The notes beneath the pieces were generated by a model. That model saw nothing but the letters and a program-made list of their open reading frames with translations. It did not search any database and was not told the DNA's origin. A stretch of 64,000 nt of DNA from NCBI RefSeq assembly GCF_018598185.1, contig NZ_JAHESC010000005.1, positions 62,001 to 126,000 of the forward strand. The letters are read 5' to 3'. A program made the translations under genes and the position numbers. This DNA is from Dawidia soli. Its GTDB lineage: Bacteria > Bacteroidota > Bacteroidia > Cytophagales > Cyclobacteriaceae. Of the stretch, positions 41,939-50,291 are shown one piece after another (position 1 is the first letter of the stretch; each line of letters begins with the position of its first letter).

Positions 41939-44486
41939 ACTGTGGCTGATCACAGTTTTCCTGCTCCTGGTGTATGTTGCCCCTGTAGAAGCCCAGCAAA
42001 AAAAGCAACCGGCAAAAAAGCAACAGTCCACTAAGAAAGGTCAACAGCCTGCCAAGAAGACTACTACGTCCACCAGCCCTAAGAAGCAAGAAGCCAAGCC
42101 GGCTGCTCCGCCACCCGATGTCACGGCAAAGCCCGTCGACGCGTCGGGCCACGAGGCGAAGGTGCGCGACATGGTAGCGTTCCTGGAGTATGTGCTGAAC
42201 ACCCTGGGCAGCAGCGCGACGCTGGCGCGCGATAAAGACGTACTGGTGACACAGAGCTATACCAAGATCTTTCGCGATGGCAAAGTCCAGATCGAAGACG
42301 ATCTCGACGAGAACCGGAAGGTCATCACCAATAAAGATGTGCAAGCGTATCTGAAAGATGTCGACTTTTTCTTTGATGACGTAAAGTTTGAATTTGCCAT
42401 CGACGAAATACAACAGAAGACGCTGGCCGGTGATAAGCTCTTTTATAAAGTGACACTGCGGCGAAACATGAAAGGCACCACGGTCGCAGGCAAGGCGGTG
42501 AACAGCACGTTGAAGCGGTTTATCGAGATCAACTACAATCCCGACGACCAGGATCTGAAGATCGTCAGCATTTACACGAATGAGTTTAACGAGAAGGGCG
42601 CATTGAAAGAGTGGTGGAACCAGCTCTCGTATGAATGGCAGGCGATTTTCAGCCGCAAGCTGGGACTGGCCGACAGTGTGTCGCTGACAGACATCAAAAA
42701 CGTAACCGCCATCGAGTCGCTGGACCTGAGCCGCAACAGCTATATTCAGAGTCTCGAGCCGCTGTCGGCATTGGTGGGCCTGCGCACGCTGGATATCTCA
42801 AATACCTTTATTACCGACATTAGTCCTATCCGCAACCTGACCGATCTGGTGGACCTCAACCTGTCGCATACCGGCGTGGCCGACCTCACACCGTTAAAGT
42901 ACGCGGAGAATTTGCAACGTCTGAACTTTGGCTATACAAAGGTGCGTGACCTCGCGCCCCTGGAGCGCATGCTCAAGCTGGAGTTCCTGGAGATGGAGAA
43001 CCTCGAACCCAACGACTTTTCCATGTTAAGCAGGCTTACCGCGCTAAAGCATCTGGATGCGAGCGGATCCACGCTGACGCAGGCGACAGTGCTGGAACCG
43101 TTGGTGAACCTGCAGGAGCTGGGGTTGTCGCAGACACCGGTTACCGACCTGAATGCCCTCAAGGGCATGAAGAAACTGATGATCCTGCGCCTCGACAGCA
43201 CGCGCTTGACAGACCTCACGCCGCTGGGCAGCGTGGAAGGGTTAAAGGCGTTGTATGTGAACTATACCCCGGTGGCAACACTGGCGCCCCTGGACCCATT
43301 GGCACACCTCGAGAGAGTATACTGCGACCATACGGCCATTAATCGCGCGGCTGCCGATGCCTTTATGGCGTCTAACCCGGGCGTGTTGGTGATCTTCGAC
43401 TCCGAGGATTTGAAGGGCTGGTGGGACACGTTGCCCGCCGTGTGGCAGAAGATCTTCCGCGATGCCGCCCGTACCGCGGCTGAGCCCGGCAAGGAAGAGC
43501 TGGCGCGTATCACGACACTCGACTCGATCAACCTTGGCGGTAATGCCCAGATCCGAAGCCTTGACCCGCTCGAAAAGCTGACGAAGTTGAAAGTGGTGAT
43601 CGCCGCGAAAACATCCATCCGCGACCTGATGCCGCTGCAAGATCACCAGGAGATCCGAACGCTCGACATCCGCGATACGCCGGTAGACGACCTGGCCGTG
43701 GTGGGGCGCTTTAAGAAGTTAAATACATTGCAAGCCGACCGCAGCAAGATCCAGACGCTGGAGCCACTCGCATCGGCCGGCAGCCTGCGCAAAGTATATG
43801 CCGACCAGACGGCTATCAACGACGAGCAGGCACGCCAGTTGTTGCGCCAACACACCGAATGCCTCGTGGTATACAAAACCGACTCGTTGCAAGCGTGGTG
43901 GAACAGCGTGACCGACGACTGGAAAGAGATCTTCAACACGCAGCTGCGCATGCAACCGCAGCCGACGCGGGAGGACCTACACCGACTGGTGGAGTTGAAG
44001 ACTGTGCACGCCGGCGAAACGCGGGTTCAGGACCTGACACCGCTGGGTGTGTTTATCCGTCTTTCGGAGCTGCGTTTTTCGGGCACGGCCGTTACCGACA
44101 TCACGCCGCTTACGAAAGTGAAGACGCTCACATCGCTGTACCTTACGCATAGCCCGCTGCGTGAGCTCGATCCACTCGCGCAACTGTCAAACCTGGAAGA
44201 CCTTGATATTTCCAATACACCGACAGAAGACCTGAGACCCCTCAGCAGTCTGCAAAACCTCAAGAAGATAAACTGCGCCGGCACGCAGATCAAAACCCTG
44301 ACGGCGTTGGAAACATTACGGTCATTGGAGTTCCTCGACTGCTCGAACACCGAAGTCAAAAAGATCGACCCGTTGCAAGAGCTGCCCTTAAAGACACTGA
44401 AGTGTTACAATACCAAGATATCGGCCAGGCAGGTGGAAAGTTTTCAAAAGATCCATCCCGACTGTCAGGTGATGTACTACCGATAA
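41925..44486 (+). CDS. Exported leucine-rich repeat protein with three WW-x(7)-W modules
   Basis: 853 residues. A signal peptide (about 1-24) is followed by a Lys/Gln/Pro/Ala-rich linker (25-70). An N-terminal alpha/beta domain (about 80-225) contains VQAYLKDVDFFFDDVKFEF, like its operon partners. Three repeat blocks follow. Each begins with a WW-x(6,7)-W-x(2)-IF segment (Trp pairs at 230/231, 499/500 and 658/659). An LRR stretch follows with PLxxLxxLxxLxLSxTxVxDL-type units, and each block ends in a cap such as SNPGVLVIFD, QHTECLVVYK or IHPDCQVMYY. It is probably a periplasmic or surface ligand-binding scaffold. It is last in the operon and followed by a terminator. Confidence 0.82.
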   Translation: MKRNKLWLITVFLLLVYVAPVEAQQKKQPAKKQQSTKKGQQPAKKTTTSTSPKKQEAKPAAPPPDVTAKPVDASGHEAKVRDMVAFLEYVLNTLGSSATLARDKDVLVTQSYTKIFRDGKVQIEDDLDENRKVITNKDVQAYLKDVDFFFDDVKFEFAIDEIQQKTLAGDKLFYKVTLRRNMKGTTVAGKAVNSTLKRFIEINYNPDDQDLKIVSIYTNEFNEKGALKEWWNQLSYEWQAIFSRKLGLADSVSLTDIKNVTAIESLDLSRNSYIQSLEPLSALVGLRTLDISNTFITDISPIRNLTDLVDLNLSHTGVADLTPLKYAENLQRLNFGYTKVRDLAPLERMLKLEFLEMENLEPNDFSMLSRLTALKHLDASGSTLTQATVLEPLVNLQELGLSQTPVTDLNALKGMKKLMILRLDSTRLTDLTPLGSVEGLKALYVNYTPVATLAPLDPLAHLERVYCDHTAINRAAADAFMASNPGVLVIFDSEDLKGWWDTLPAVWQKIFRDAARTAAEPGKEELARITTLDSINLGGNAQIRSLDPLEKLTKLKVVIAAKTSIRDLMPLQDHQEIRTLDIRDTPVDDLAVVGRFKKLNTLQADRSKIQTLEPLASAGSLRKVYADQTAINDEQARQLLRQHTECLVVYKTDSLQAWWNSVTDDWKEIFNTQLRMQPQPTREDLHRLVELKTVHAGETRVQDLTPLGVFIRLSELRFSGTAVTDITPLTKVKTLTSLYLTHSPLRELDPLAQLSNLEDLDISNTPTEDLRPLSSLQNLKKINCAGTQIKTLTALETLRSLEFLDCSNTEVKKIDPLQELPLKTLKCYNTKISARQVESFQKIHPDCQVMYYR

Positions 44487-44490
44487 GTAG

Positions 44491-44514
44491 AAAAGCGGTC
44501 TAATGGCCGCTTTT
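44491..44514. terminator. Bidirectional terminator between the LRR operon and a small gene
   Basis: AAAAGCGG (44491-44498) pairs with CCGCTTTT (44507-44514). The stem has As on one side and Ts on the other and serves both converging transcripts; the minus-strand gene's stop codon lies in the loop. Confidence 0.8.
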
Positions 44515-44709
44515 CACTTCTTCCAGATAATGTTCTTTTTGTTTTTCACGCATCAGGTCGGCAAAGGCCTCTTCCGGTGTGTTGCCAAATCCCGTGGGAC
44601 TTTCGTGCCGTGATGTGAAGTCGTTGAAGGCGGCAGCCCAGCCATGGCCTTCTTTAAAGAATCCTACCTCGAACTCTTTCTTTTTTTGATCATATCCTTT
44701 TGCATCCAT
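44500..44709 (-). CDS. Small soluble protein, HicB-like composition
   Basis: 69 residues from the ATG at 44709 (MDAKGYDQKKKEFEVGFFKE). The segment GWAAAFNDFTSRHESPTGFG followed by NTPEEAFADLMREK resembles the strand-helix pattern of HicB-like partial RNase H folds. There, the xGxTxxEAxxxL helix is typical, but no partner hicA gene is adjacent, so a toxin-antitoxin role is not supported. The longer upstream reading (to 44838) would extend over the GH43 leader and is unlikely. Function unknown. Confidence 0.55.
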   Translation of the reverse strand: MDAKGYDQKKKEFEVGFFKEGHGWAAAFNDFTSRHESPTGFGNTPEEAFADLMREKQKEHYLEEVKSGH

Positions 44710-44825
44710 GATGATTGACGTTTTGGAAAGGGAAGGGCAAAAAATGATGCCCGTGGTCGATGGCAGGGCATCAATTTTTAGCCGGATATCACCAGCCGCG
44801 GCCAGGCGGCTTTTATGTGTACGAT

Positions 44826-45767
44826 ATGATCCGAGCAACCGAACAACCGCAAGCGGCCGTGCAAGGCACTGTCCGGGCAGAAGGAAACCCTGTTATTCAG
44901 CATGTATACACGGCAGACCCATCGGCGGTGGTGTATGACGGCCGGGTGTATTTGTTTACGGGCCGCGATGAGGCAGAAGCCGACCAGCAGACCTACATCA
45001 TGCGTGAGTGGCTGTGCTTTTCATCACCGGATATGCGCACCTGGCAACCCCATGGCTCGCCATTGCGGGCACAGGATTTTGCGTGGGCACAAGGCGACGC
45101 ATTTGGGTCGCAGGTAATTACCCGCCACGGAAAATTCTACTGGTATACAGCTGTTACGCACGCTACCATTGCCGGTAAGGCAATTGGCGTAGCCGTGGCC
45201 GATGTGCCGTGGAGCCCGTTTCGCGACGCCCGCGGTACGGCATTGATCACGAACGATATGGTCGCCGCGCCACCCGGTAGTATGAATAACCTGGATCCGG
45301 CCGTGATCGTTGACGACCGTGGACAAGCCTATATTTTCTGGGGTAACGGGCAGGCCTACTACGCACGGCTGAAAGAGAACATGATCGAGCTGGACGGCCC
45401 GATCAGGAAGCTGGACTTGCCGGGCTTTCAGGAGGGCTCACGGTTATATAAACGTCGCGGCTGGTATTACCTTTCTTACGGATCGGGCATGCCTGAGAAG
45501 ATCGTCTATGTCCGCAGCCGTGACCTCGACGGCCCGTGGGAATACTGTGGCATTCTCAACGAAATCGCCGGTAACTGCCAAACCAACTCGGGCTTTATCC
45601 TCGACTACCAGGGGCGGTCGTATTTCATTTACCACAATGGTGCGTTAGCAGGTGGCGGCAGCCACCATCGTTCAGTGTGTATAGATCATATTTACTTTAA
45701 TGCCGACGATACGATTCGCCGGGTCGTTATGACCTCCGAAGGAGTATATGGAGCCCCCGAACCATAG
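44826..45767 (+). CDS. Glycoside hydrolase family 43
   Basis: 313 residues from the ATG at 44826 (MIRATEQPQAAVQG); a frame from 44760 would add 22 unlikely residues. The five-bladed GH43 propeller shows the three expected acids: Asp in YTADPSAVVYDGRVYLF (base), Asp in NNLDPAVIVDDRGQAYIFWG (pKa modulator) and Glu in GFQEGSRLYKRRGWYYLSYG (acid). Substrates of the family are arabinan, arabinoxylan or xylosides. No signal peptide is seen, so it may act on imported oligosaccharides in the cytoplasm. The arabinose operon lies 9 kb away and could take up its product. Confidence 0.88.
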   Translation: MIRATEQPQAAVQGTVRAEGNPVIQHVYTADPSAVVYDGRVYLFTGRDEAEADQQTYIMREWLCFSSPDMRTWQPHGSPLRAQDFAWAQGDAFGSQVITRHGKFYWYTAVTHATIAGKAIGVAVADVPWSPFRDARGTALITNDMVAAPPGSMNNLDPAVIVDDRGQAYIFWGNGQAYYARLKENMIELDGPIRKLDLPGFQEGSRLYKRRGWYYLSYGSGMPEKIVYVRSRDLDGPWEYCGILNEIAGNCQTNSGFILDYQGRSYFIYHNGALAGGGSHHRSVCIDHIYFNADDTIRRVVMTSEGVYGAPEP

Positions 45768-45851
45768 CCGGCGATAGAAACCCCGGGGGGTGTATTGCAC
45801 TTGTGCCGACAGTTGCTATCTTTAAACAATGATTTCACGGAATGGAATCAC

Positions 45852-45924
45852 GCGGGAGTAGCTCAGTTGGTAGAGCGGCAGCTTCCCAAGCTGCAGGTCG
45901 CGGGTTCGAGACCCGTTTCCCGCT
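45852..45924 (+). tRNA. tRNA-Gly (anticodon CCC)
   Basis: A complete 73-nt cloverleaf. The acceptor stem is GCGGGAG/TTCCCGC with one G-T pair, the D arm is AGCTCAGTTGGTAGAGC, and the anticodon stem GCAGC/GCTGC closes the loop TTCCCAA with anticodon CCC at 45885-45887. The T arm is GCGGG-TTCGAGA-CCCGT. The discriminator base is T and no CCA is encoded. Confidence 0.95.
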
Positions 45925-46026
45925 CTTTCTTTTGTTTAGCGGCAGCGGCCTCCCTACTTCCAAAAAAACTTTGTATGTAAAGCAGGCCGTCCGGCAATCC
46001 TATATCTTTACAAGAAGCTTTGGACT

Positions 46027-46866
46027 ATGAAATTAAGAACCTGGGTGGGGCTGAGTGTGCTGGCCTTATTTGTTTTAAATATCGCGCCGGATCTCAACGA
46101 GGTATTATATGCGGTTGGCGTGAAACGAGCGCCGATGATCATTACAGATCGCTTCAATGTCGGCGCGTGGGGTAATCCCATAGTCTTTAACTACTATGAT
46201 CTGTCGGAAGCCCTCACGCTCGTGGCGACGGGTCTGCTATATGTCAGCGCGTTGATCTTTATCATTACCGGCCGTGCGTTGAAGATGCTGACATTTTTGT
46301 GTTCGCTCATGGTGGCACACCAGGGGGCCCGGCTGCTGTCCGGGACTTTTTATTTCATATTGTCGCCCGACAAATCGTTAGACAATCTGCAGATGATCGT
46401 TCCACCACTCGTAATGACGGCTATCGGTTGTGGTGTTTTGCGGATCTTTCAACGGACCTGGGATGAGCGATCGGCCTCAGGAGGATACTTTGTAGCAGCG
46501 CCTATCGTTCGTTTTTATGGCTATATAGTGGATCTGACGATAATTCAAACGTTGCTGGAGACAAGGCCCTATAGCCTGGATATGTCGGGGTATGAGTGGC
46601 TCGTTGCGTTGATGGCATATGTGTTGTATTATGTCCTTTTCGAAGGGCTGTTCCATTTTACGCCGGGCAAGCTATTGCTGAATACACGCGTGTGTATGCA
46701 AAACGGCACCGAGCCGCTGTGGGGTACTGTTGTCTTGCGGACGTTGGTGCGGATGATTCCGTTCGAGCCCTTGTCCTGCTTATACAACCAGGGTTGGCAT
46801 GATGAGTTCTCCAGGACCAAGGTTATCAGATACCCGTGGGCGGGTGGTCCTGTAACGACCGGCTGA
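46027..46866 (+). CDS. RDD-domain membrane protein
   Basis: 279 residues, with predicted membrane helices at about 7-22, 62-82, 90-108 and 125-140 plus the C-terminal RDD-like part (about 155-275). The RDD signature is RFYGYIVDLTII, then FHFTPGKLLLNTRVCMQNG and the late VLRTLVRMIPFEPLSCLY. The charged pairs characteristic of RDD proteins (Arg and two Asp) are visible. Such proteins are inner-membrane transport- or exchange-associated components of unclear function. The last 41 bp overlap a convergent small gene. Confidence 0.8.
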   Translation: MKLRTWVGLSVLALFVLNIAPDLNEVLYAVGVKRAPMIITDRFNVGAWGNPIVFNYYDLSEALTLVATGLLYVSALIFIITGRALKMLTFLCSLMVAHQGARLLSGTFYFILSPDKSLDNLQMIVPPLVMTAIGCGVLRIFQRTWDERSASGGYFVAAPIVRFYGYIVDLTIIQTLLETRPYSLDMSGYEWLVALMAYVLYYVLFEGLFHFTPGKLLLNTRVCMQNGTEPLWGTVVLRTLVRMIPFEPLSCLYNQGWHDEFSRTKVIRYPWAGGPVTTG

Positions 46867-47119
46867 CATCGCGCGAGCTGCGCATTTCTTTTAAGAACTC
46901 GTATTCGATCTCTTCGAGAATGGTGACCAGGAGAGACTGCTGCGGCAGATCCTCCCCCAGGTATTCCACGGGATTTTCCCCCACGCGCGTGAGCGTAATT
47001 TTTACTTCTTCTTCCCACGACGTAGCGGAAATGCGATCACGTTTGGCCACCAGCACGGCAAAGATGGGTTGCAAGTTGCGACGAAAGATCCGTTTATAAC
47101 GCTTGAAGACGATGCTCAT
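46826..47119 (-). CDS. Small hypothetical protein linked to the porin gene
   Basis: 97 residues starting MSIVFKRYKRIFRRNLQPIF. Basic N-terminal third, then acidic EEEVKITLTRVGENPVEYLG and a C-terminal helix LVTILEEIEYEFLKEM. No signal peptide or membrane segment. The start is only 3 bp downstream of the porin stop (47123), which supports co-translation, and its end overlaps the convergent RDD gene by 41 bp. No family recognised. Confidence 0.6.
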   Translation of the reverse strand: MSIVFKRYKRIFRRNLQPIFAVLVAKRDRISATSWEEEVKITLTRVGENPVEYLGEDLPQQSLLVTILEEIEYEFLKEMRSSRDVSRSLQDHPPTGI

Positions 47120-47122
47120 ACG

Positions 47123-48352
47123 CTACAAATTTACCTGAAATTGTAAACGCACCAGGCTTCCTTCTTGCAAATTGTCGGGTCGCACCGCATCGACATACCG
47201 CCGGCTGGAAATAGTATACATTGCCACTACCTCAAAGGCTTTGAAAGGCTGCCATTCGGCGCCGATCTCCCATTCGTTCACGCGGTAGCTACGCGCATCG
47301 AGCTCATGTTTTTTACCACCGTTGTAATAATGATGGCGTACAAACGGAATGAGCACCTGATCCTGAAAACGGGCCATATACGAGGCCATGACGTAACCGC
47401 CCTTCAGGTCCTTTGACTGGATCGAGTTGGTCGCGGGATCGTACTCGGGGCCAGTGCCTACGTTGTATTCGGCCATCAAGCCAAAGGGTTGCGGGTATAC
47501 CACCAGCGAAGCCGCTATACGCCGGTCGCGGTATTCAAACTCGGGGTTTGCGCCGGTCACGCCTTCGCTGACAGAGCCCACGATGGCCTTGCCCGAGTAG
47601 GCCTGCAAGCCCGGCTCGATATACTGCTCACCAAATTGGAACGGATAGGATACACGGGCGACCACATGCGGTTGATCGTTGCCTTCGTTGCGGTTGGCGC
47701 TTTGGCCGTTAAAGAGCCCGAAGCCTACCACACCATAGTCGCCAGAACCTTTCAGACCGGAATTTACGAGGTAAGAAAAACGCTCGCGGATCTTTGTCGG
47801 CGCCCAATAGGCGAATACGCCAATATCCCGCTCGTTGCTGATGGCACTGTTGATGCCGTCGTTCCGGTCCAGGGGAATTCGGTTTTGGCTCGACTGAAGA
47901 TTCTCAAAACCATACGGTACTTTGCTTTGGCCGAAACGCAACCGCCACCGGTTCTCTTTGTCCAGGCCCACGTCGAAATAGGCGTCGCGTAGCTGGGCGA
48001 AGTTCATGGCGCTGGAAGAAGCCGGCGAAGCAAAGTCGGGTTGGATATAGACATATACCCGCTCGTGTACCTGGCCAAACACGATCAGGCGAATGCGCCG
48101 GAAGAAGAAACCATTGTCGCCACCCCACGATTTGTCACACTGCTCACAGCCCAGGTCGGGGTTTGTTTCCGCGAGTTTGTTATATCGTATTTGGGCGTAG
48201 CCCCGCAGGCTGATCTTCCTGAACCACTCGATGGGCTTCGCCTTGCGGTTTTTGACCGAGTCGACATCCTGCGCTTCTACACCGTCAACCGGCGCTATCC
48301 AAGCAAAGAAAAGGAAGGGGAGGATGTGGCGGACAGACGAGGTTCGCGGCAT
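47123..48352 (-). CDS. Porin, phosphate-selective OprO/OprP-like
   Basis: 409 residues from the ATG at 48352 (MPRTSSVRHILPFLFFAWIAP), which provides the signal peptide; the frame is open to 48532 but that part is not protein-like. The mature part shows ISLRGYAQIRYNKL, FFFRRIRLIVFGQVHERVYV and YIQPDFASP, then many strands ending EGSLVRLQFQVNL, in line with the 16-18 strand OprO/OprP porin family (Porin_O_P). A pair of Cys (LGCEQCDKSW) near the first loop is unusual. It forms a trimeric channel for anions or other small solutes. Confidence 0.87.
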   Translation of the reverse strand: MPRTSSVRHILPFLFFAWIAPVDGVEAQDVDSVKNRKAKPIEWFRKISLRGYAQIRYNKLAETNPDLGCEQCDKSWGGDNGFFFRRIRLIVFGQVHERVYVYIQPDFASPASSSAMNFAQLRDAYFDVGLDKENRWRLRFGQSKVPYGFENLQSSQNRIPLDRNDGINSAISNERDIGVFAYWAPTKIRERFSYLVNSGLKGSGDYGVVGFGLFNGQSANRNEGNDQPHVVARVSYPFQFGEQYIEPGLQAYSGKAIVGSVSEGVTGANPEFEYRDRRIAASLVVYPQPFGLMAEYNVGTGPEYDPATNSIQSKDLKGGYVMASYMARFQDQVLIPFVRHHYYNGGKKHELDARSYRVNEWEIGAEWQPFKAFEVVAMYTISSRRYVDAVRPDNLQEGSLVRLQFQVNL

Positions 48353-48585
48353 GGTGGTGTATTTTGGATGCAAAAGAACCACTCTGCTGGTAACAATGCG
48401 ATAACATATAGATAACTTAACCAAATGATAAATAACATAACATTGGGGTAACATAGGAACTAAGTAAAGATGGCCGCCGTTGTATTCTTTTCCATCCGAT
48501 AACCCCCAATTTTGGTATAATGAGCGGTCCATATCCCCATAAAACGCTGTTTTTCAGGCTAATAATATTGATTGTGAAGTAAGCT

Positions 48586-49617
48586 ATGGCAGAACGATCT
48601 ATACGCCTGAGCATATTAGACCAGTCGATCGTGCGTCGGGGTGGAACGGCGACGCAGGCTATTGCCGAGACGATCGAAACCGTTAAGCTGGCGGAGCAAC
48701 TGGGCTACCATCGGTTCTGGGTCTCGGAACATCATAATTCGACGATGATTGCCGGCTCGACGCCGGAGGTACTGATTGTCAAGCTGGCCGACGAAACCCG
48801 TATGATCCGCATCGGCTCCGGCGGCATTATGTTGCCAAATCACAGCGCCCTGAAGGTGGCGGAAAACTTTCGCATGCTGGAGACGCTTTTCCCGGGGCGC
48901 ATCGACCTGGGCACCGGGCGTGCACCCGGTGGCGACCGCATTACCTCATCGCTCTTAAATCCTTCCAACCGCTTTCGCGAGGAAGACTACCGCGAGCAGC
49001 TCGAGCACCTGCACGCCTATTTCCGCGACGAAGCCGGTACCGAGTACGGCAGGCTGCTGGCCGTGCCGCAGAGCCCCGGTATACCGCAGCAGTGGATCCT
49101 GAGCAGCAGCGCCGGTGGCAGTAGTACGCTCGCCGCAAATTTGGGGTTGGGATTGGTGATCGCGCGGTTTATCAATGGCCACGCGGGGCCGGAGTTGACG
49201 GCGCAATACCGCCAGCAGTTCCGCCCGTCAGATCAGTTTCCCGAGCCGCAAGCCATGCTGGGCATCACCGTATTTTGCGCCGACACCGAAGAGAAGGCAA
49301 ACCAGCTGCGCAAATTGAGCAACTATACACTGCTGATGTTCGAGCGCGGACGCTTTGAGCCCATCGGTCCGTACGAAGCTATTGCCAACTATCAGTTTTC
49401 CGCCGAAGAGCAGCTGCGTATCGAGCACAACCGCGGGCGCATTGTCTCGGGCACCCCCGAGCAGGTAAAGACACAGCTCACTGCGCTGGCCGATGCCTAT
49501 GGTGTAGACGAGATCATCGTCTCGACGATGACCTATGCGCAACAAGACCGGCTGCGTTCGTTTACATTGCTGGCCGAGGTCTTTGGGTTAACCCCGGTGC
49601 CGGCAAGGCAATTATAA
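48586..49617 (+). CDS. LLM-class flavin-dependent oxidoreductase
   Basis: 343 residues. The luciferase-like TIM barrel begins IRLSILDQSIVRRGGTATQA and carries LAEQLGYHRFWVSEHHNS, GSGGIMLPNHSALKVAENFR and LFPGRIDLGTGRAPGGD, all typical of the LLM family (MsnO8-like single-component branch). It uses reduced FMN for oxygen-dependent oxidation of an unknown substrate in the cytoplasm. Full length, stand-alone, divergent from the porin gene with a 233-bp gap in which no clear promoter could be marked. Confidence 0.92.
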   Translation: MAERSIRLSILDQSIVRRGGTATQAIAETIETVKLAEQLGYHRFWVSEHHNSTMIAGSTPEVLIVKLADETRMIRIGSGGIMLPNHSALKVAENFRMLETLFPGRIDLGTGRAPGGDRITSSLLNPSNRFREEDYREQLEHLHAYFRDEAGTEYGRLLAVPQSPGIPQQWILSSSAGGSSTLAANLGLGLVIARFINGHAGPELTAQYRQQFRPSDQFPEPQAMLGITVFCADTEEKANQLRKLSNYTLLMFERGRFEPIGPYEAIANYQFSAEEQLRIEHNRGRIVSGTPEQVKTQLTALADAYGVDEIIVSTMTYAQQDRLRSFTLLAEVFGLTPVPARQL

Positions 49618-49778
49618 CGGATGGGCTGAACGGCACGGTTCTCGCCGATACGTACAACGGCCTTCTTTATCGCGGTGCCGTCGACAGCACCAGGCAGGTG
49701 TGAGTAATACATACGGCCGGGGCGGGAATGACGACAGGTTTGCCTATCTTGCACGCGCCAGGCATGGCAAACTCCGTT

Positions 49779-50282
49779 ATGAAAAAAATGAAGCTTACAC
49801 CGTCAGTGCGTTACATCGTTAAAAACCTCGTAGTATTGGCAGGGGTGTCGTCGGTCATCGTGTTCCTTGTCAATGTCAATACCGGGTATAATTTGCTCGT
49901 TAGCAAGCTTGCGCAAGAACGATTGGCCGAACGGCAATATGAAGACCTGAGCTACGACCAACGCCGGACAGTAAAGCTGGGCTATAACGTTACTTACCTG
50001 CAATTACTACGGTCGCGTACGCCTGAAACAGCGGTTATTCTCATGCCCCCCGACAGCGTCTTTCGAAAGACCGACGAAGCCCACGCGTTTATCGATTACT
50101 GGATCACCAATCGCGGCTGGGCCAGCTATTTTGTTTATCCCCGCCGGTTAGTGTATAGCGACGATCTCCAGGCGGAACCAGTGGTGCGCCCGACCCATGT
50201 CGCGATCGTCAACGACTGGGGCTATGATAAGCTCGACTATCCCGTCGACAAAAGATACGCGTATGATGTTATGCCATTTTAA
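49779..50282 (+). CDS. Membrane-anchored hypothetical protein, GT-C unit
   Basis: 167 residues from the ATG at 49779 (MKKMKLTPSVRYIVKNLVVL); ATGs at 49764 and 49728 are possible but longer. One transmembrane helix (about 14-32) and then a soluble extracytoplasmic part of about 130 residues with LVSKLAQERLAERQYEDLSY, TPETAVILMPPDSVF and NRGWASYFVYPRRLVY. The periplasmic domain beside a GT-C glycosyltransferase gene (9-bp gap) suggests an accessory role in that pathway. No family is recognised. Confidence 0.65.
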   Translation: MKKMKLTPSVRYIVKNLVVLAGVSSVIVFLVNVNTGYNLLVSKLAQERLAERQYEDLSYDQRRTVKLGYNVTYLQLLRSRTPETAVILMPPDSVFRKTDEAHAFIDYWITNRGWASYFVYPRRLVYSDDLQAEPVVRPTHVAIVNDWGYDKLDYPVDKRYAYDVMPF

Positions 50283-50291
50283 CCTGCTGGT

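Noticed and set aside
41021-42031. A 336-codon minus-strand frame across the LRR operon
   Set aside because: It is antisense to three overlapping coding genes with signal peptides and has no protein-like composition.
44500-44709. A HicAB toxin-antitoxin pair
   Set aside because: Only a weak HicB-like pattern is present and there is no hicA-like gene next to it.
45795-45980. Short plus-strand frames over the tRNA-Gly region
   Set aside because: They are formed by the tRNA sequence itself; typical of false short genes over tRNAs.
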